This document shows positions 37,302-46,577 of a stretch of DNA of 64,000 nt, piece by piece; the first letter of the stretch is position 1; every line of letters starts with the position of its first letter. The DNA is taken from positions 1,656,501 to 1,720,500 of the forward strand of contig NZ_CP152002.1 of assembly GCF_038595055.1 (NCBI RefSeq), read 5' to 3'. Source of the stretch: Paenibacillus sp. FSL R7-0345 (GTDB taxonomy: Bacteria; Bacillota; Bacilli; Paenibacillales; Paenibacillaceae). The notes below the pieces were generated by a model. That model was given only the letters and a program-made list of their open reading frames with translations. It ran no database searches and was not told the DNA's origin. Both the position numbers and the translations under genes were made by a program.

Positions 37302-39902
37302 ATGAAGAAAAGGATGATCTCAACTGCGTTATGTGCGCTGCTTGGCGCTTCATTTCTGGCTGATGCCGTGCCTGCTCATGCTGCCCAGGCGCCGGCGGCT
37401 ATACCGGCGTTTCCTGGGGCCGAGGGCGGGGGGATGTATGCCAGCGGCGGCCGGGGCTATGACGTCTATGAAGTGACCAATCTGAATGACTCCGGGCCGG
37501 GGTCTCTAAGGGACGCTGTGAGCGGAGACAACCGGATGGTCGTATTCCGTGTATCGGGGACGATTCACCTGGCCAGTTCGCTCGGCTTCACCAACAGAAA
37601 AAACATTACGGTTGCCGGACAGACCGCTCCTGGAGACGGGATCTGCATCGCCGGCTTTAACACCGACATCAGCAGTGCAACCAATATTATTATCCGGTAT
37701 TTAAGATTCAGACCCGGTTCGGCCAACATCTCCAGTGAGCCGGATGCCCTGGGCGGCCGGGGCTCCAATTATGTGATGATTGATCATGTCTCGGCCGGCT
37801 GGTCGACGGACGAAGGTTTATCCTTTTATGAGAATAACAATCTGACCGTGCAGTGGAGCATCATCAGCGAAAGCCTTACTTTATCCGGGCATGTAAAAGG
37901 AAAACACGGGTACGGCGGGATCTGGGGCGGCAATGCGACAACCTTCCACCACAATCTGCTTACCAGCCATACCAGCAGAATGCCGAGAATCGGAAACGGC
38001 AATACGCCCGGCAATATCACGATGTCTAACAATGTGATTTACAACTGGGGCTTTAACAACACCTATGGCGGCTTAACCACGCTGCAGTCCAATGTCATTA
38101 ATAACTACTACAAGCCGGGACCGTCTACCCTCCAGTCTGTAAAAGGCAGAATCATCAATCCCGGTGACGGTGAGTTTTTTGTGGACGGGAATTACATGTA
38201 CGGCAGCCCGGAGATCAGCGCGGACAACAGCAAGGGGATTCAGAATGCAATCCCGGCTACGGTTCTCTCCAAGGCCCCGTTTCAGAATGACAGCTATACA
38301 ACCGTAAAGATCACGGATGCCGAGCAGGCCTACCGGGATGTGCTGGACATGGCTGGTGCGGTGCTGCCAAGAAGGGATGCCGCAGATGCCCGGGCCGTAC
38401 AGGATGTAATAGACGGAACCGGCCGGACGATCAACCGGGAATATGAGGTGGGCGGTTACCCGGAATTACAATCCGCTGAAGCTCCGCTGGACAGCGATCA
38501 TGACGGCATGCCGGATGCCTGGGAAGAGGCTCATGGCCTGAATAAGCTGAACAAAGCGGACGGCAAAACCATCAGTCCGAACGGGTACAGCAATCTGGAG
38601 AATTATCTGAACAGTCTGGCAGATATGACCCATGCTGCAGACAATCCTGTGGTTAAGCTGAAATCACCTGTGTATAGCGCTTTGTTTGCCGAAGGCGGAG
38701 CCATCCAGATTGATGCAGAGGCTTCAGACATGGATGGAATTGCCAAGATGCAATTTTACAGCAATGATGTGCTGCTGGGGGAAGTAAAGAAGGCCCCATA
38801 CAGCTTCACTATGGACAATGTGGAGGACGGCACTTATTTTATCTCGGCGCGTGCTTTTGATACGAAAGGAAATGCAACCCAGTCCACCTCCCTGCCGGTT
38901 CATGTCAACGGTCCCGAGGTGTCTGCAGATTGGAAGTCTGCCGATATCGGCAATACGCCGGTGAAGGGCAGTGGAAGCCTGGACGGCTCCGGTACGCTGA
39001 CCGTGAAAGGGTCCGGAAAAATCACCGGCCGCAGTGACAGCTTCCATTATGTATACCAGCCGGTCAGCGGCAATGCATCCTTAACCGCCAGACTGGATTC
39101 CATCGCCCTGCTGGACAACAACGCCATTTCGGGCCTGATGATCCGGGACAGCCTGGAGCCGGACGCAGCTGCAGCGGTGATCAGCACCTCCATCGTGAAG
39201 GCAGACCGGGATGAGCTTGGAAACGGGGATAAGGATGACACGTTCTATGCCACCTATTTCTCATCGCGGATGAACAAAGGAGAGACTATCCGCACGCTGA
39301 ACAATGCAGATTATCCGCAGGACTATTTGCCAAGCTTAACCGATAACACCTTGCCGATCTGGCTGAAGCTGGAGCGTGTAGGGGATACCATTGTTGCTTT
39401 TACCTCCTATGACGGTGAGCATTGGAAAGAGCTGTTCAGGGATACCTTTGCTATGGATAAGGAGGCTTATATCGGATTTGCCGTCGACGGGACCCAGCCT
39501 GCGATCGGGGATAAATACTATAACACGGCTAAATTCTCGAATGTGCAGCTCAGCAGCTCCTTTACGGTAACGGATATCAAGCTTACAGATGCACTGGGAA
39601 ATGAAGCAGCGCAGCCGGCTCCTGGGCTGACCGCTGTAGCCGCAGTTACTGTTGAGCGGAATTCGATTGCTGTCCCGGAGGGTGTCGTTGTTATCCAGCT
39701 GTGTGACGCAGAGGGCAATATTCTCTCCTCGTCTTATGTGAAGTCAGCCTTTGGGGTGAACGGGACCAAGACTGTAAAAGCCATGTTCAGCACTCCCCTG
39801 CAGCTTACAGGGCTGCAGATAAAGGCTTATGTCATCAATAATGTGCAAGAAGGACAGCTCATTTCCAACGAGAAGTCCGTGCAGTTAGGAGGAGGCTTAT
39901 GA
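37302..39902 (+). CDS. Secreted pectate lyase (PL1-like) with Ig-like and DUF1349-like modules
   Basis: An 866-residue secreted lyase. A signal peptide (1-27, ending AHAAQA) leads to a parallel beta-helix (about 30-400). Its pectate lyase features are FPGAEGGGMYASGGRG at the N-terminus, NDSGPGSLRDAV, NIIIRYLRFRPG, and IDHVSAGWSTDEGLS, with the calcium- and substrate-binding region around SRMPRIGNG. A calcium-loop-like segment DSDHDGMPDAWEE lies near 405. An Ig-like domain (about 450-535) and a DUF1349-like concanavalin module (540-750) follow, then a C-terminal beta domain ending LQIKAYVINNVQEGQ. It cleaves de-esterified homogalacturonan. It sits 18 bp after the CE8 gene, with AGGAGGATGAACC before the ATG, and its stop overlaps the SLH gene by 4 bp. 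Confidence 0.9.
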   Translation: MKKRMISTALCALLGASFLADAVPAHAAQAPAAIPAFPGAEGGGMYASGGRGYDVYEVTNLNDSGPGSLRDAVSGDNRMVVFRVSGTIHLASSLGFTNRKNITVAGQTAPGDGICIAGFNTDISSATNIIIRYLRFRPGSANISSEPDALGGRGSNYVMIDHVSAGWSTDEGLSFYENNNLTVQWSIISESLTLSGHVKGKHGYGGIWGGNATTFHHNLLTSHTSRMPRIGNGNTPGNITMSNNVIYNWGFNNTYGGLTTLQSNVINNYYKPGPSTLQSVKGRIINPGDGEFFVDGNYMYGSPEISADNSKGIQNAIPATVLSKAPFQNDSYTTVKITDAEQAYRDVLDMAGAVLPRRDAADARAVQDVIDGTGRTINREYEVGGYPELQSAEAPLDSDHDGMPDAWEEAHGLNKLNKADGKTISPNGYSNLENYLNSLADMTHAADNPVVKLKSPVYSALFAEGGAIQIDAEASDMDGIAKMQFYSNDVLLGEVKKAPYSFTMDNVEDGTYFISARAFDTKGNATQSTSLPVHVNGPEVSADWKSADIGNTPVKGSGSLDGSGTLTVKGSGKITGRSDSFHYVYQPVSGNASLTARLDSIALLDNNAISGLMIRDSLEPDAAAAVISTSIVKADRDELGNGDKDDTFYATYFSSRMNKGETIRTLNNADYPQDYLPSLTDNTLPIWLKLERVGDTIVAFTSYDGEHWKELFRDTFAMDKEAYIGFAVDGTQPAIGDKYYNTAKFSNVQLSSSFTVTDIKLTDALGNEAAQPAPGLTAVAAVTVERNSIAVPEGVVVIQLCDAEGNILSSSYVKSAFGVNGTKTVKAMFSTPLQLTGLQIKAYVINNVQEGQLISNEKSVQLGGGL

Positions 39903-41752
39903 ACAAGAGGATCTTCAGAGCATGCATAGCATGGATCATATTCTCATTGCTGGTGCTTCCGTTCGGCATTGCCGGTGTATCGGCAGCCGCAGCCTTAACG
40001 GCCAGCCTGGAGGTAGATCATAATACAGCAGCAATCAAGGTGACCAGTACAGCCAATGAGCAGGACACAATAACGGTATTGATTATGCAAAAGCAGACCG
40101 GATCCATCGTCTATGTGGATCAGGCTGAGCTTAAAAATGGACAGCACACCTTCCAGACCGTGCTTCCAAAGGGAGAGTATTACGGCTCCGTGAGCTCGGC
40201 CGGCAGTGGGAAGGCAGAGCTGCAGGCTTTCACAGTTGAGCATACCGAGACGATAACGGGCTTCAGGCCCTTGCAGGCTATTACAGTTGCCAAAGGCGGC
40301 AAGCTTGTGTTGCCCGGCTCCGTAATTGCTGTATTCGACAGCGGGGCTAACCGGGAGGTAGGTGTGAAATGGTCCGGCGTGCCGGATACCGGTACAGCCG
40401 GCCCATTCACGGTTACCGGTAATGTGAACGGAAGCCCGAAAACCGTGGAACTGGTGGTAAAGGTTGGTGAAACGGCTGCAACGCCTACACCAACGCCGGC
40501 GGCGACCGCCACACCAACACCACCGCCGTTGCCAGGCGGACAGACTGGAGCAGCGACACCGAAGCCTTCGCCTGAAGCGGCAGGCTCTGCCATCACGCTG
40601 ACTGCCGTGCTTGATCCGGCGACGGCTGTCGCGAAGGCAGAGGTCTCTGCAGCAGCCGTCAGCACGGCCTTGTCCAAGGCAGCAGCGGATGCCAGGGGAA
40701 TCAGGACTGTGGAGATCATTATAACGCAGGCTGAAGGAGCTAAAGCGTATGAGCCGGTGCTGCCGGCCAGCCTGTTTGCAGGAGATCCGAAGCAGGTAAT
40801 CCAGCTGGTTACTCCGGTTGGAACTATTGAACTGCCCGGAAATATGTTCGAAGCTGCGCTTATAGCAGGCAGCTCCACTGTTTCCGTGGTTATTGGCTTA
40901 GCGGATGCGGCGGCAATAAATGACCCGTCGCTGAGAGCAAGCGCCAGCAGTAAACCGGTCATCGAGCTGACTGCGAAGGTTGACGGTGCAGCCGTTGAAT
41001 GGAGCAACAAAAATGCACCGGTTAAAGTATCTGTTCCATACACACCTAGGCAGGACGAACTTAACAGCGGTGAACATCTCGTAGTCTGGTATATTGATAA
41101 GGCGGGGATGGCAACCAAGATACCCAATACGAGATATGATGCGGCGGTAGGCAGGGTAACCTTCAGTACCACGCACTTCAGTAAGTTTGCCGTTTCCTAT
41201 GCATTCAGGACTTTTGCTGATGCGGCTAAATTGACATGGGCGCAGCAATCGATAGAAACACTGGCCTCCAAAGGTGTAATCAACGGAATTTCGGATACGT
41301 CCTTTGCACCAGATACAAACATCACCCGGGCGGATTTCCTAGTTATTCTGGTAAGGGGTCTGGGACTTACAGCCAGCTTCAATGATAACTTTAGCGATGT
41401 TAGTCCTGCGAAATACTACTATGAAGCGTTGGGAATCGCCAGGGAGCTGGGGATCACAGATGGAGCGGGCAATAACCTCTTCAAGCCGGATACGCCGATC
41501 TCCCGCCAGGAGCTGATGGTTCTCGGCAGCAGGGCCCTTTCGCTTAGCGGGGCGGCAATGCCGGCGGGCAGCGCTGACGATATCCGTAAGTTTAGCGACA
41601 GGTCGGAGGTGGCAGCCTATGCTGTAGCAGATGTTGTTAAGATGGTAAAGGAAGGAATCGTCAGCGGCAGCGGTAGCAAGCTCAATCCGCATGCCAATGC
41701 GACCAGAGCAGAAGCTGCGGTTATTGTGTATAGAATTATTAATAAGCTGTAG
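39899..41752 (+). CDS. SLH-domain surface protein co-encoded with the pectinases
   Basis: A 617-residue exported protein with a signal peptide (about 1-32, ending GVSAAAA). A beta-sandwich of about 90 residues is followed by an Ig-like domain (ITVAKGGKLVLPGSVIAVFD), a Thr/Pro-rich linker (TPTPTPAATATPTPPP), an uncharacterised beta domain, and three SLH repeats from about residue 437 to the end (GVINGISDTSFAPDTNITRADF; GITDGAGNNLFKPDTPISRQE; GIVSGSGSKLNPHANATRAEA). It should be bound to the cell-wall polymer. No catalytic motif is seen. ATG overlaps the pectate lyase stop (ATGA), and GGAGGAGG precedes it. Co-translation with the lyase suggests it anchors or presents the pectinases, but no known docking domain was recognised. 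Confidence 0.88.
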   Translation: MNKRIFRACIAWIIFSLLVLPFGIAGVSAAAALTASLEVDHNTAAIKVTSTANEQDTITVLIMQKQTGSIVYVDQAELKNGQHTFQTVLPKGEYYGSVSSAGSGKAELQAFTVEHTETITGFRPLQAITVAKGGKLVLPGSVIAVFDSGANREVGVKWSGVPDTGTAGPFTVTGNVNGSPKTVELVVKVGETAATPTPTPAATATPTPPPLPGGQTGAATPKPSPEAAGSAITLTAVLDPATAVAKAEVSAAAVSTALSKAAADARGIRTVEIIITQAEGAKAYEPVLPASLFAGDPKQVIQLVTPVGTIELPGNMFEAALIAGSSTVSVVIGLADAAAINDPSLRASASSKPVIELTAKVDGAAVEWSNKNAPVKVSVPYTPRQDELNSGEHLVVWYIDKAGMATKIPNTRYDAAVGRVTFSTTHFSKFAVSYAFRTFADAAKLTWAQQSIETLASKGVINGISDTSFAPDTNITRADFLVILVRGLGLTASFNDNFSDVSPAKYYYEALGIARELGITDGAGNNLFKPDTPISRQELMVLGSRALSLSGAAMPAGSADDIRKFSDRSEVAAYAVADVVKMVKEGIVSGSGSKLNPHANATRAEAAVIVYRIINKL

Positions 41753-41770
41753 CTATATTATTCTTTATGG

Positions 41771-41797
41771 TGCGCCTCCCTTGTGGAGGCGCATTTT
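41771..41797 (+). terminator. Intrinsic terminator of the pectinase operon
   Basis: TGCGCCTCC (41771-41779) pairs perfectly with GGAGGCGCA (41785-41793), followed by TTTT. Confidence 0.85.
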
Positions 41798-41940
41798 GAG
41801 CTGAATCAACATTAATACGAATTCAACATTACTTTATATGGGGGGAATTAGCTGTTACTCAAAGCTATTGCCAAAAAACCGCCTTTAGGGGTACATTACT
41901 ACTGCGTGTATAGAAGCTGAGAAGGAAGGTAGCTACAGTT

Positions 41941-43014
41941 ATGACAGAAGCCATTGAGGTATATAGAGCAACGGAGAATAATGTAAAAATCATCGGACGG
42001 ACCCACTATTATAATGATGTGCGGTGGCTGGCCCTCTCCGGCAGCGGTGTTGAATTCACCTTTTATGGCCGGAAGGCGCAAATCACGTTAAAAGGGGATG
42101 CTGTTGCCTTAACCGGCAATAACCTGGCCCGGATCGCTATCTGTGTAAACGGTGTGCGGGTGATTGATGAACAGCTTGACCGGCCGCTGGCAACGTATAC
42201 TGTGTTTGAAAGCGACACAGAGCAGGAGATTACGGTAACCGTCATCAAGCTGTCCGAGGCGGCAATGTCGACCGCAGGGATTGTGTCTATCACAGTCGAT
42301 GCTGCGGAGGGCATTAAGCCGGCCCCGGCCAGCGTACATAAGATCGAATTTATTGGAGATTCCATTACCTGCGGTTATGGTGTGGATGATGAGGACGGGA
42401 CGCACTCTTTCTCCACCGCTACTGAAGATGTTACCAAGGCCTATGCGTATCTGACCGCCCGAAGGCTTCAGGCAGACTACAGCATGGTATCTTACAGCGG
42501 ATACGGGATTATCACAGGCTATACGGAAAATGACCAGAAGCTGACTACACATCTGCTTCCGGATTACTATGAAAAGGTGGGTAAATCCGAGGGCAGATTT
42601 GATAATAAGCTGCTTCCCCAGCAGCTTTCCTGGGATTTCAGCCGGTTTGTACCCGACCTGATTGTTATTAATCTGGGTACAAATGATGATTCCTATACCA
42701 AGGATGACGCTGTGCGGCAGGCCGAGTATGCCCGGGAATATGCCGGATTTCTAAAAACAGTCCGGCGCTGTAATCCGCATGCGAAGATACTGTGTACGCT
42801 GGGAATCATGGGGGACAGGCTCTATCCTTATGTGGAGCAGGCGGTTAGCTGCTATTCTGCTGAAACGGGGGACAATACTATTTCCACGATGAAGTTTGAA
42901 GTGCAGGAGGCAGCTGACGGCTATGCTTCCGACCTTCACCCGTCACCGGTTACTCATCATAAAGCGGCTGATAAACTGGCTGCCCATATCCAAAAGCTTA
43001 TGAAGTGGGAATAG
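41941..43014 (+). CDS. SGNH-type carbohydrate esterase, CE2-like
   Basis: A 357-residue enzyme without signal peptide. An N-terminal jelly-roll domain (about 1-130; LSGSGVEFTFYGRKAQITL) precedes an SGNH hydrolase domain with FIGDSITCGYGV (Ser near 141), LGTNDDS (block III Asn, near 243) and SDLHPSPVTHH (Asp/His, near 330). Domain order and motifs match CE2 acetyl esterases, which remove acetyl groups from xylan, glucomannan or pectin oligomers. Being intracellular, it probably deacetylates imported oligomers. AAGGAAGG lies upstream of the ATG. It is separate from the pectinase operon, since a terminator lies between. Confidence 0.88.
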   Translation: MTEAIEVYRATENNVKIIGRTHYYNDVRWLALSGSGVEFTFYGRKAQITLKGDAVALTGNNLARIAICVNGVRVIDEQLDRPLATYTVFESDTEQEITVTVIKLSEAAMSTAGIVSITVDAAEGIKPAPASVHKIEFIGDSITCGYGVDDEDGTHSFSTATEDVTKAYAYLTARRLQADYSMVSYSGYGIITGYTENDQKLTTHLLPDYYEKVGKSEGRFDNKLLPQQLSWDFSRFVPDLIVINLGTNDDSYTKDDAVRQAEYAREYAGFLKTVRRCNPHAKILCTLGIMGDRLYPYVEQAVSCYSAETGDNTISTMKFEVQEAADGYASDLHPSPVTHHKAADKLAAHIQKLMKWE

Positions 43015-43024
43015 ATGAAAAGAG

Positions 43025-43048
43025 GGGCCTGCGGTTTTCCGCAGGTCC
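43025..43048. terminator. Hairpin between convergent CE2 and DUF3231 genes
   Basis: A 10-bp stem (43025-43034 with 43039-43048, one G-U pair) closes a TTTT loop. There is no long T-run on either side, so termination strength is uncertain. Confidence 0.5.
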
Positions 43049-43123
43049 ATTAAGGCCAAAATCAGACTTGATGACTTGTAGCAGCACACCGCTGATTCCG
43101 GCACTGCATAATCCAGCAGGTCA

Positions 43124-43645
43124 CTATACCTTCACGGCCTCCGGTCTTTTTACCTGAAGCGGCGGAGGGATCAGCCAGCCGTTTTTCTTGGTTAAATGCA
43201 GAACTTTTAGACCAAGGGCAGCTTTGGTGAGGTGATACTTGGCAAACAAGGCGCCTACATCCTCGCGGATGGATATTCCCATGGCCTGGCTGCAGGCGAC
43301 CAGTCCGGCTGCGCTGTCTGCAGCCAGCATGGCTGCAATCTCCGGGTCAGTAAATCTTGCGCCGACCGGGATGTCTTCGAGCTTGGCTTCAGGACGTAGC
43401 GGCATAGCTGGCGCAGACGCCAGTCCCTGCTCGGCCAGCAGCGAATCCAGTTCGCTGATTTCCAGCTCAGCCTGATCAATCATAGCCCCTAAGATCTTCT
43501 TCAGGTCATGATCACCGGCATGATATGTGTACGCCCGGTAACTGGATAATGCGCCCTTGGCTACTGTCGAGGCTGTCCATACGCTAAAAATCTCCCCGTA
43601 ATGCATCGGCTCGTCTTTAGGGTTGCCGCCTAAAATTCCTGTCAT
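43124..43645 (-). CDS. DUF3231 family protein, sporulation-associated type
   Basis: A 173-residue helical protein matching DUF3231: PMHYGEIFSVWTASTVAKG near residue 12, YRAYTYHAGDHDLKKILGAMI, and FAKYHLTKAALGLKVLHLTKKNGWLIPPP near the end. The fold is a ferritin-like helical bundle related to CotF-like coat proteins; Bacillus members are expressed in sporulation. Upstream on the minus strand, TGCAAA, 17 bp, then CATGCTA (complement of 43700-43706) resembles a sigma-G/F promoter, at low confidence. The ribosome binding site is AAAGGAG. Confidence 0.82.
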   Translation of the reverse strand: MTGILGGNPKDEPMHYGEIFSVWTASTVAKGALSSYRAYTYHAGDHDLKKILGAMIDQAELEISELDSLLAEQGLASAPAMPLRPEAKLEDIPVGARFTDPEIAAMLAADSAAGLVACSQAMGISIREDVGALFAKYHLTKAALGLKVLHLTKKNGWLIPPPLQVKRPEAVKV

Positions 43646-43761
43646 GGATATGCTCCTTTGTCATTAAAGTGGTCTTTAAAGTGAAATGTGTAACAAAGAT
43701 AGCATGCCCTGAATTGTCCGGAATTTGCAGACTTCTTTTTACGGAAACACTGGAAAAAGAA

Positions 43762-43797
43762 AAGCTGCTTTACTCCTGAAGAGGAGTAAAGCAGCTT
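43762..43797 (-). terminator. Terminator of the GH13 gene
   Basis: A perfect 16-bp stem (43762-43777 with 43782-43797) has a four-base loop. On the minus strand it is followed by TTTTCTTTTT, giving a strong intrinsic terminator 22 bp after the amylase stop. Confidence 0.88.
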
Positions 43798-43819
43798 GGT
43801 TGTGCAGTTTATGCTGAGC

Positions 43820-45607
43820 TTAGTCTTTAAATAGTATTCTGAAGCTGAAGGGTTCGAGCGCAAGTGTGATCTCGCCATTGTCTGCTGCGGCGGCTTCTCC
43901 GGTGAAGGCATCCTTCCAGCTGCCCTCAAGTGCCTGTGCCAGGGTTGCCGGTTCCGCGGATGGATTCATCCAGACCGTAAAATGTTCTTTATCATTGTAA
44001 CGTTCATAGATCAGCGGGCGTTCCTGCTGGTTGTTCTTCAGGAAGCTGAACTCTCCTGTACTCAGAACCGGATGGTCCTTGCGGAGCTGGATTAGCTGTT
44101 TGTAGGTTTGATGCAGACCCCGGTCCTGCTCCTCTTCCTCCCAGATCATGCATTTACGGCAATCCGGATCTCCTTCGCCATCAAGGCCAATTTCATCCCC
44201 GTAATAAATACAAGGCGTTCCGGTAAAAGTAAGCAGGAAGGCGACCGCCAGCTTGAGCTTGTTTTTGTCGCCGCCCAGCTGGGTAAGCAGCCGCGGGGTG
44301 TCGTGGCTGGCCAAAAGATTGAACAGCACTTCATTGGCTTGCTGCGGATAACGCATCAGCAGGCCGCCGATATATTCCGAGAAGGTCTGTGCATCCATAT
44401 CGTCGCTTTGCAGGAATTCAATCAGCCGGTCTGAGAGCGGATAATTCATGACGGAATCAAACTGGTCGCCATGCAGCCAGCGCAGGGAATCATTCCAGTT
44501 CTCGCCGATAATATAGGCATCGGGGTTAATGGCCTTAATCCGGGTGCGGAATTCCTTCCAGAAATGATGGTCGATTTCATTGGCAACATCAAGCCGCCAG
44601 CCGTCCATGCCGAGTTCCTTGAGCCAATACTCGGCAATATTCAGCAGATATTTGCGCGTTTCCGGATTGGCTGTATTCAGCTTGGGCATCTCGGCGAAGA
44701 ATCCGAAGGCATCGTAATTAGGTTTTCCTTCTTTGACCTGAACCGGGAATTCGTTGATATGGAACCAGTCCGCATATTTGGAATTCTCCCCATGTTCGAT
44801 AACATCCTTAAACTGGGGAGAATTGGAGCCGATATGATTAAACACGGCATCCAGGACAATCCGGATTCCTTTGGAGCGGGCTTCATCAACCAGTTTTTTG
44901 AGCAGCTCCAGATCGCCGAAGTGAGGATCAACCTTCATATAATCGGTGGTGTCATACTTATGGTTGGTAGGTGCCTCAAAAATCGGAGTGAGATAAATGG
45001 CCGTAATCCCCAAATCCTCCAGGTAGTTGAGATGGTCGATAATCCCCTGTAGATCCCCGCCGAAAAAGTTATCCGTAGCAGGCTTACCACCCCATGGTGA
45101 AATTTTATCAGGATCATTGCTTGTATCCCCGTTCGCAAAACGCTCAGGCATAATCTGATAAAATACCGCTGATTTGGCCCATTCCGGAGCCTGGAAAATA
45201 TCAATTTCATGGATATACGGCCAGTCATAGAAGCCGTTTGGTGATTCAGGCTCCCCGGTATGAATCCCGTTCTCAGTCATCCACACGGTTTCTTCACCGG
45301 TATGAAAGCGGAAGGCATAGGAGAAACGGCGATGGTCCGGCTTTACCGTCGTTTGCCAATAATCGAAGAGCCGGTCGGTCCCGATTTTGCGCATTTGATA
45401 TTCGTGATTATAGGTTTCCCAGTCATATTTATCTCCTGTCAGTGCATAAACACGTTCCACGTTCTGCTTTTTGGTCCGGACACGTAAATGAAAGGTCTCC
45501 TTGTCGTATGGGTAGGCCCAGTTGCTGTGCGGAACATGATGCAGACTTTCCAAATGAATATTGGTTGTAAGGTTAGCAGAGCTTATAGCTTGTTCATTGG
45601 ATATCAT
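43820..45607 (-). CDS. GH13_20-type alpha-glycosidase (neopullulanase/maltogenic amylase-like)
   Basis: A 595-residue cytoplasmic enzyme. An N-terminal CBM34-like domain (about 1-140) precedes the GH13 barrel: conserved region I DAVFNHIG (near 247), region II DGWRLDVANE (nucleophile Asp near 337), region III IIGENW (acid/base Glu near 370), region IV LLASHDTPRL (Asp near 435). A C-terminal beta domain follows. The fifth region is MPKLNTANPE, typical of cyclomaltodextrinase and neopullulanase (GH13_20). These split cyclodextrins, pullulan and maltooligosaccharides inside the cell. GGGAGGA lies before the ATG. It stands alone and is the only starch-related gene here. Confidence 0.92.
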   Translation of the reverse strand: MISNEQAISSANLTTNIHLESLHHVPHSNWAYPYDKETFHLRVRTKKQNVERVYALTGDKYDWETYNHEYQMRKIGTDRLFDYWQTTVKPDHRRFSYAFRFHTGEETVWMTENGIHTGEPESPNGFYDWPYIHEIDIFQAPEWAKSAVFYQIMPERFANGDTSNDPDKISPWGGKPATDNFFGGDLQGIIDHLNYLEDLGITAIYLTPIFEAPTNHKYDTTDYMKVDPHFGDLELLKKLVDEARSKGIRIVLDAVFNHIGSNSPQFKDVIEHGENSKYADWFHINEFPVQVKEGKPNYDAFGFFAEMPKLNTANPETRKYLLNIAEYWLKELGMDGWRLDVANEIDHHFWKEFRTRIKAINPDAYIIGENWNDSLRWLHGDQFDSVMNYPLSDRLIEFLQSDDMDAQTFSEYIGGLLMRYPQQANEVLFNLLASHDTPRLLTQLGGDKNKLKLAVAFLLTFTGTPCIYYGDEIGLDGEGDPDCRKCMIWEEEEQDRGLHQTYKQLIQLRKDHPVLSTGEFSFLKNNQQERPLIYERYNDKEHFTVWMNPSAEPATLAQALEGSWKDAFTGEAAAADNGEITLALEPFSFRILFKD

Positions 45608-45696
45608 CCTAGTTCCTCCCGGATTTATGATGTTGGCGTATGCTGTTTATTGTTACCTTATCAGGAGCAATAAGCCGGAGCCTTATTATTGCCGTC

Positions 45697-45720
45697 AAAA
45701 AAAAGCCCGGAGTCCGGGCT
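45697..45720 (-). terminator. Terminator of the CotF-like gene
   Basis: AGCCCGG (45704-45710) pairs with CCGGGCT (45714-45720). On the minus strand a run of eight T follows, so it ends transcripts of the coat-protein-like gene at 45750. Confidence 0.8.
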
Positions 45721-45749
45721 GCGGAAATGATGCTAACAATTCTTAGCGG

Positions 45750-46058
45750 TTATTTTTGCAGCTCAAGCGCTGTTTCAGCTTTTTTTAAATCATGCTCTAC
45801 CTGTTCGGTTATATCATAAGGATGGTACATTTCATTTTCAATCATATAGGCGGCAATTTTCTGATGTGTTTCGATGGCAGTATCCAGCTGGGCTTTTAGT
45901 ACTTTGTGTACTTTGGGGGTCGCAGTCTCCGTAAGGGCAATCGCGTAGGTGCGTACGGCCGTTTTTGCCGATAACAGCATGTCAGTGGCAATCGCCAGAT
46001 CATCCATAGGTGCTATAGCGTTAACCAGCATTTCCTTCGTTTTGGTTGTGGTTGGCAT
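45750..46058 (-). CDS. CotF-like spore coat family protein
   Basis: A 102-residue all-helical protein with the short CotF-like architecture: MLVNAIAPMDDLAIATDMLLSAKTAVRTYAIALTET, then LDTAIETHQKIAAYMIENEMYHPYD. The YHPYD segment is typical of the family. Many Paenibacillus and Bacillus genomes carry several such paralogues with roles in spore surface layers. The ribosome binding site is AAGGAGGGG. A TATAAT hexamer lies just upstream on the minus strand (near 46095), so vegetative expression is also possible. Confidence 0.8.
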   Translation of the reverse strand: MPTTTKTKEMLVNAIAPMDDLAIATDMLLSAKTAVRTYAIALTETATPKVHKVLKAQLDTAIETHQKIAAYMIENEMYHPYDITEQVEHDLKKAETALELQK

Positions 46059-46257
46059 CGTAACCCCTCCTTGTGAATTCTAAAGTGCTACATTATAAAT
46101 AACCCGTGCCGGAGGAACTAAACAGCAAAGTTCCATCCCGGCGGGGGATGAGTAATACTCCTCTTTAAACGGACTACGCTAAATTATATATAGTACCTTA
46201 TAATATGTTATAATGGACTTCTTACTGCAAATTATGAAGAATAGAGGTCGCCAGAGG

Positions 46258-46557
46258 ATGAAATGTAAAATTAACCGCAATGCCGCTAAAGTCCTGAAAG
46301 ACATGCTGAACACTCCGGAAGCGGAAGGCAAGAAAATCCGCGTAGTGATTACCCAGAATCACGGGGATCACGGTCACTATGATGTGACTCTGGATACACC
46401 GACTGAGCATGACGAAATTGTAGCAACCGACAAGGATATCGAGGTACTGCTGGATACACGTGAGCCCCTGCTGGACGGAGTATGGGTTCAATACTTCTAC
46501 GTACCGCAGGAAGGTTTCTTCATCACAAATCCATCTACCGGATTCCTTGAAAAATAA
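46258..46557 (+). CDS. HesB/IscA-like small protein
   Basis: A 99-residue protein with the HesB-like start KINRNAAKVLKDMLNTPEAEGKKIRVVI and a GVWVQYFYVPQEGFFITNPS end. The family relates to A-type iron-sulfur carriers, but the three conserved cysteines of IscA (CxnCGCG) are absent: the only Cys is at residue 3. It is therefore probably not a standard cluster carrier. A His-rich loop NHGDHGHYD replaces part of the core. The ATG at 46258 is preferred over 46213 because it gives the usual family N-terminus, though its ribosome binding site is weak. TATAAT hexamers precede it (46195-46215). Confidence 0.68.
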   Translation: MKCKINRNAAKVLKDMLNTPEAEGKKIRVVITQNHGDHGHYDVTLDTPTEHDEIVATDKDIEVLLDTREPLLDGVWVQYFYVPQEGFFITNPSTGFLEK

Positions 46558-46577
46558 GCAGTGCTGTCTATGCGAAA

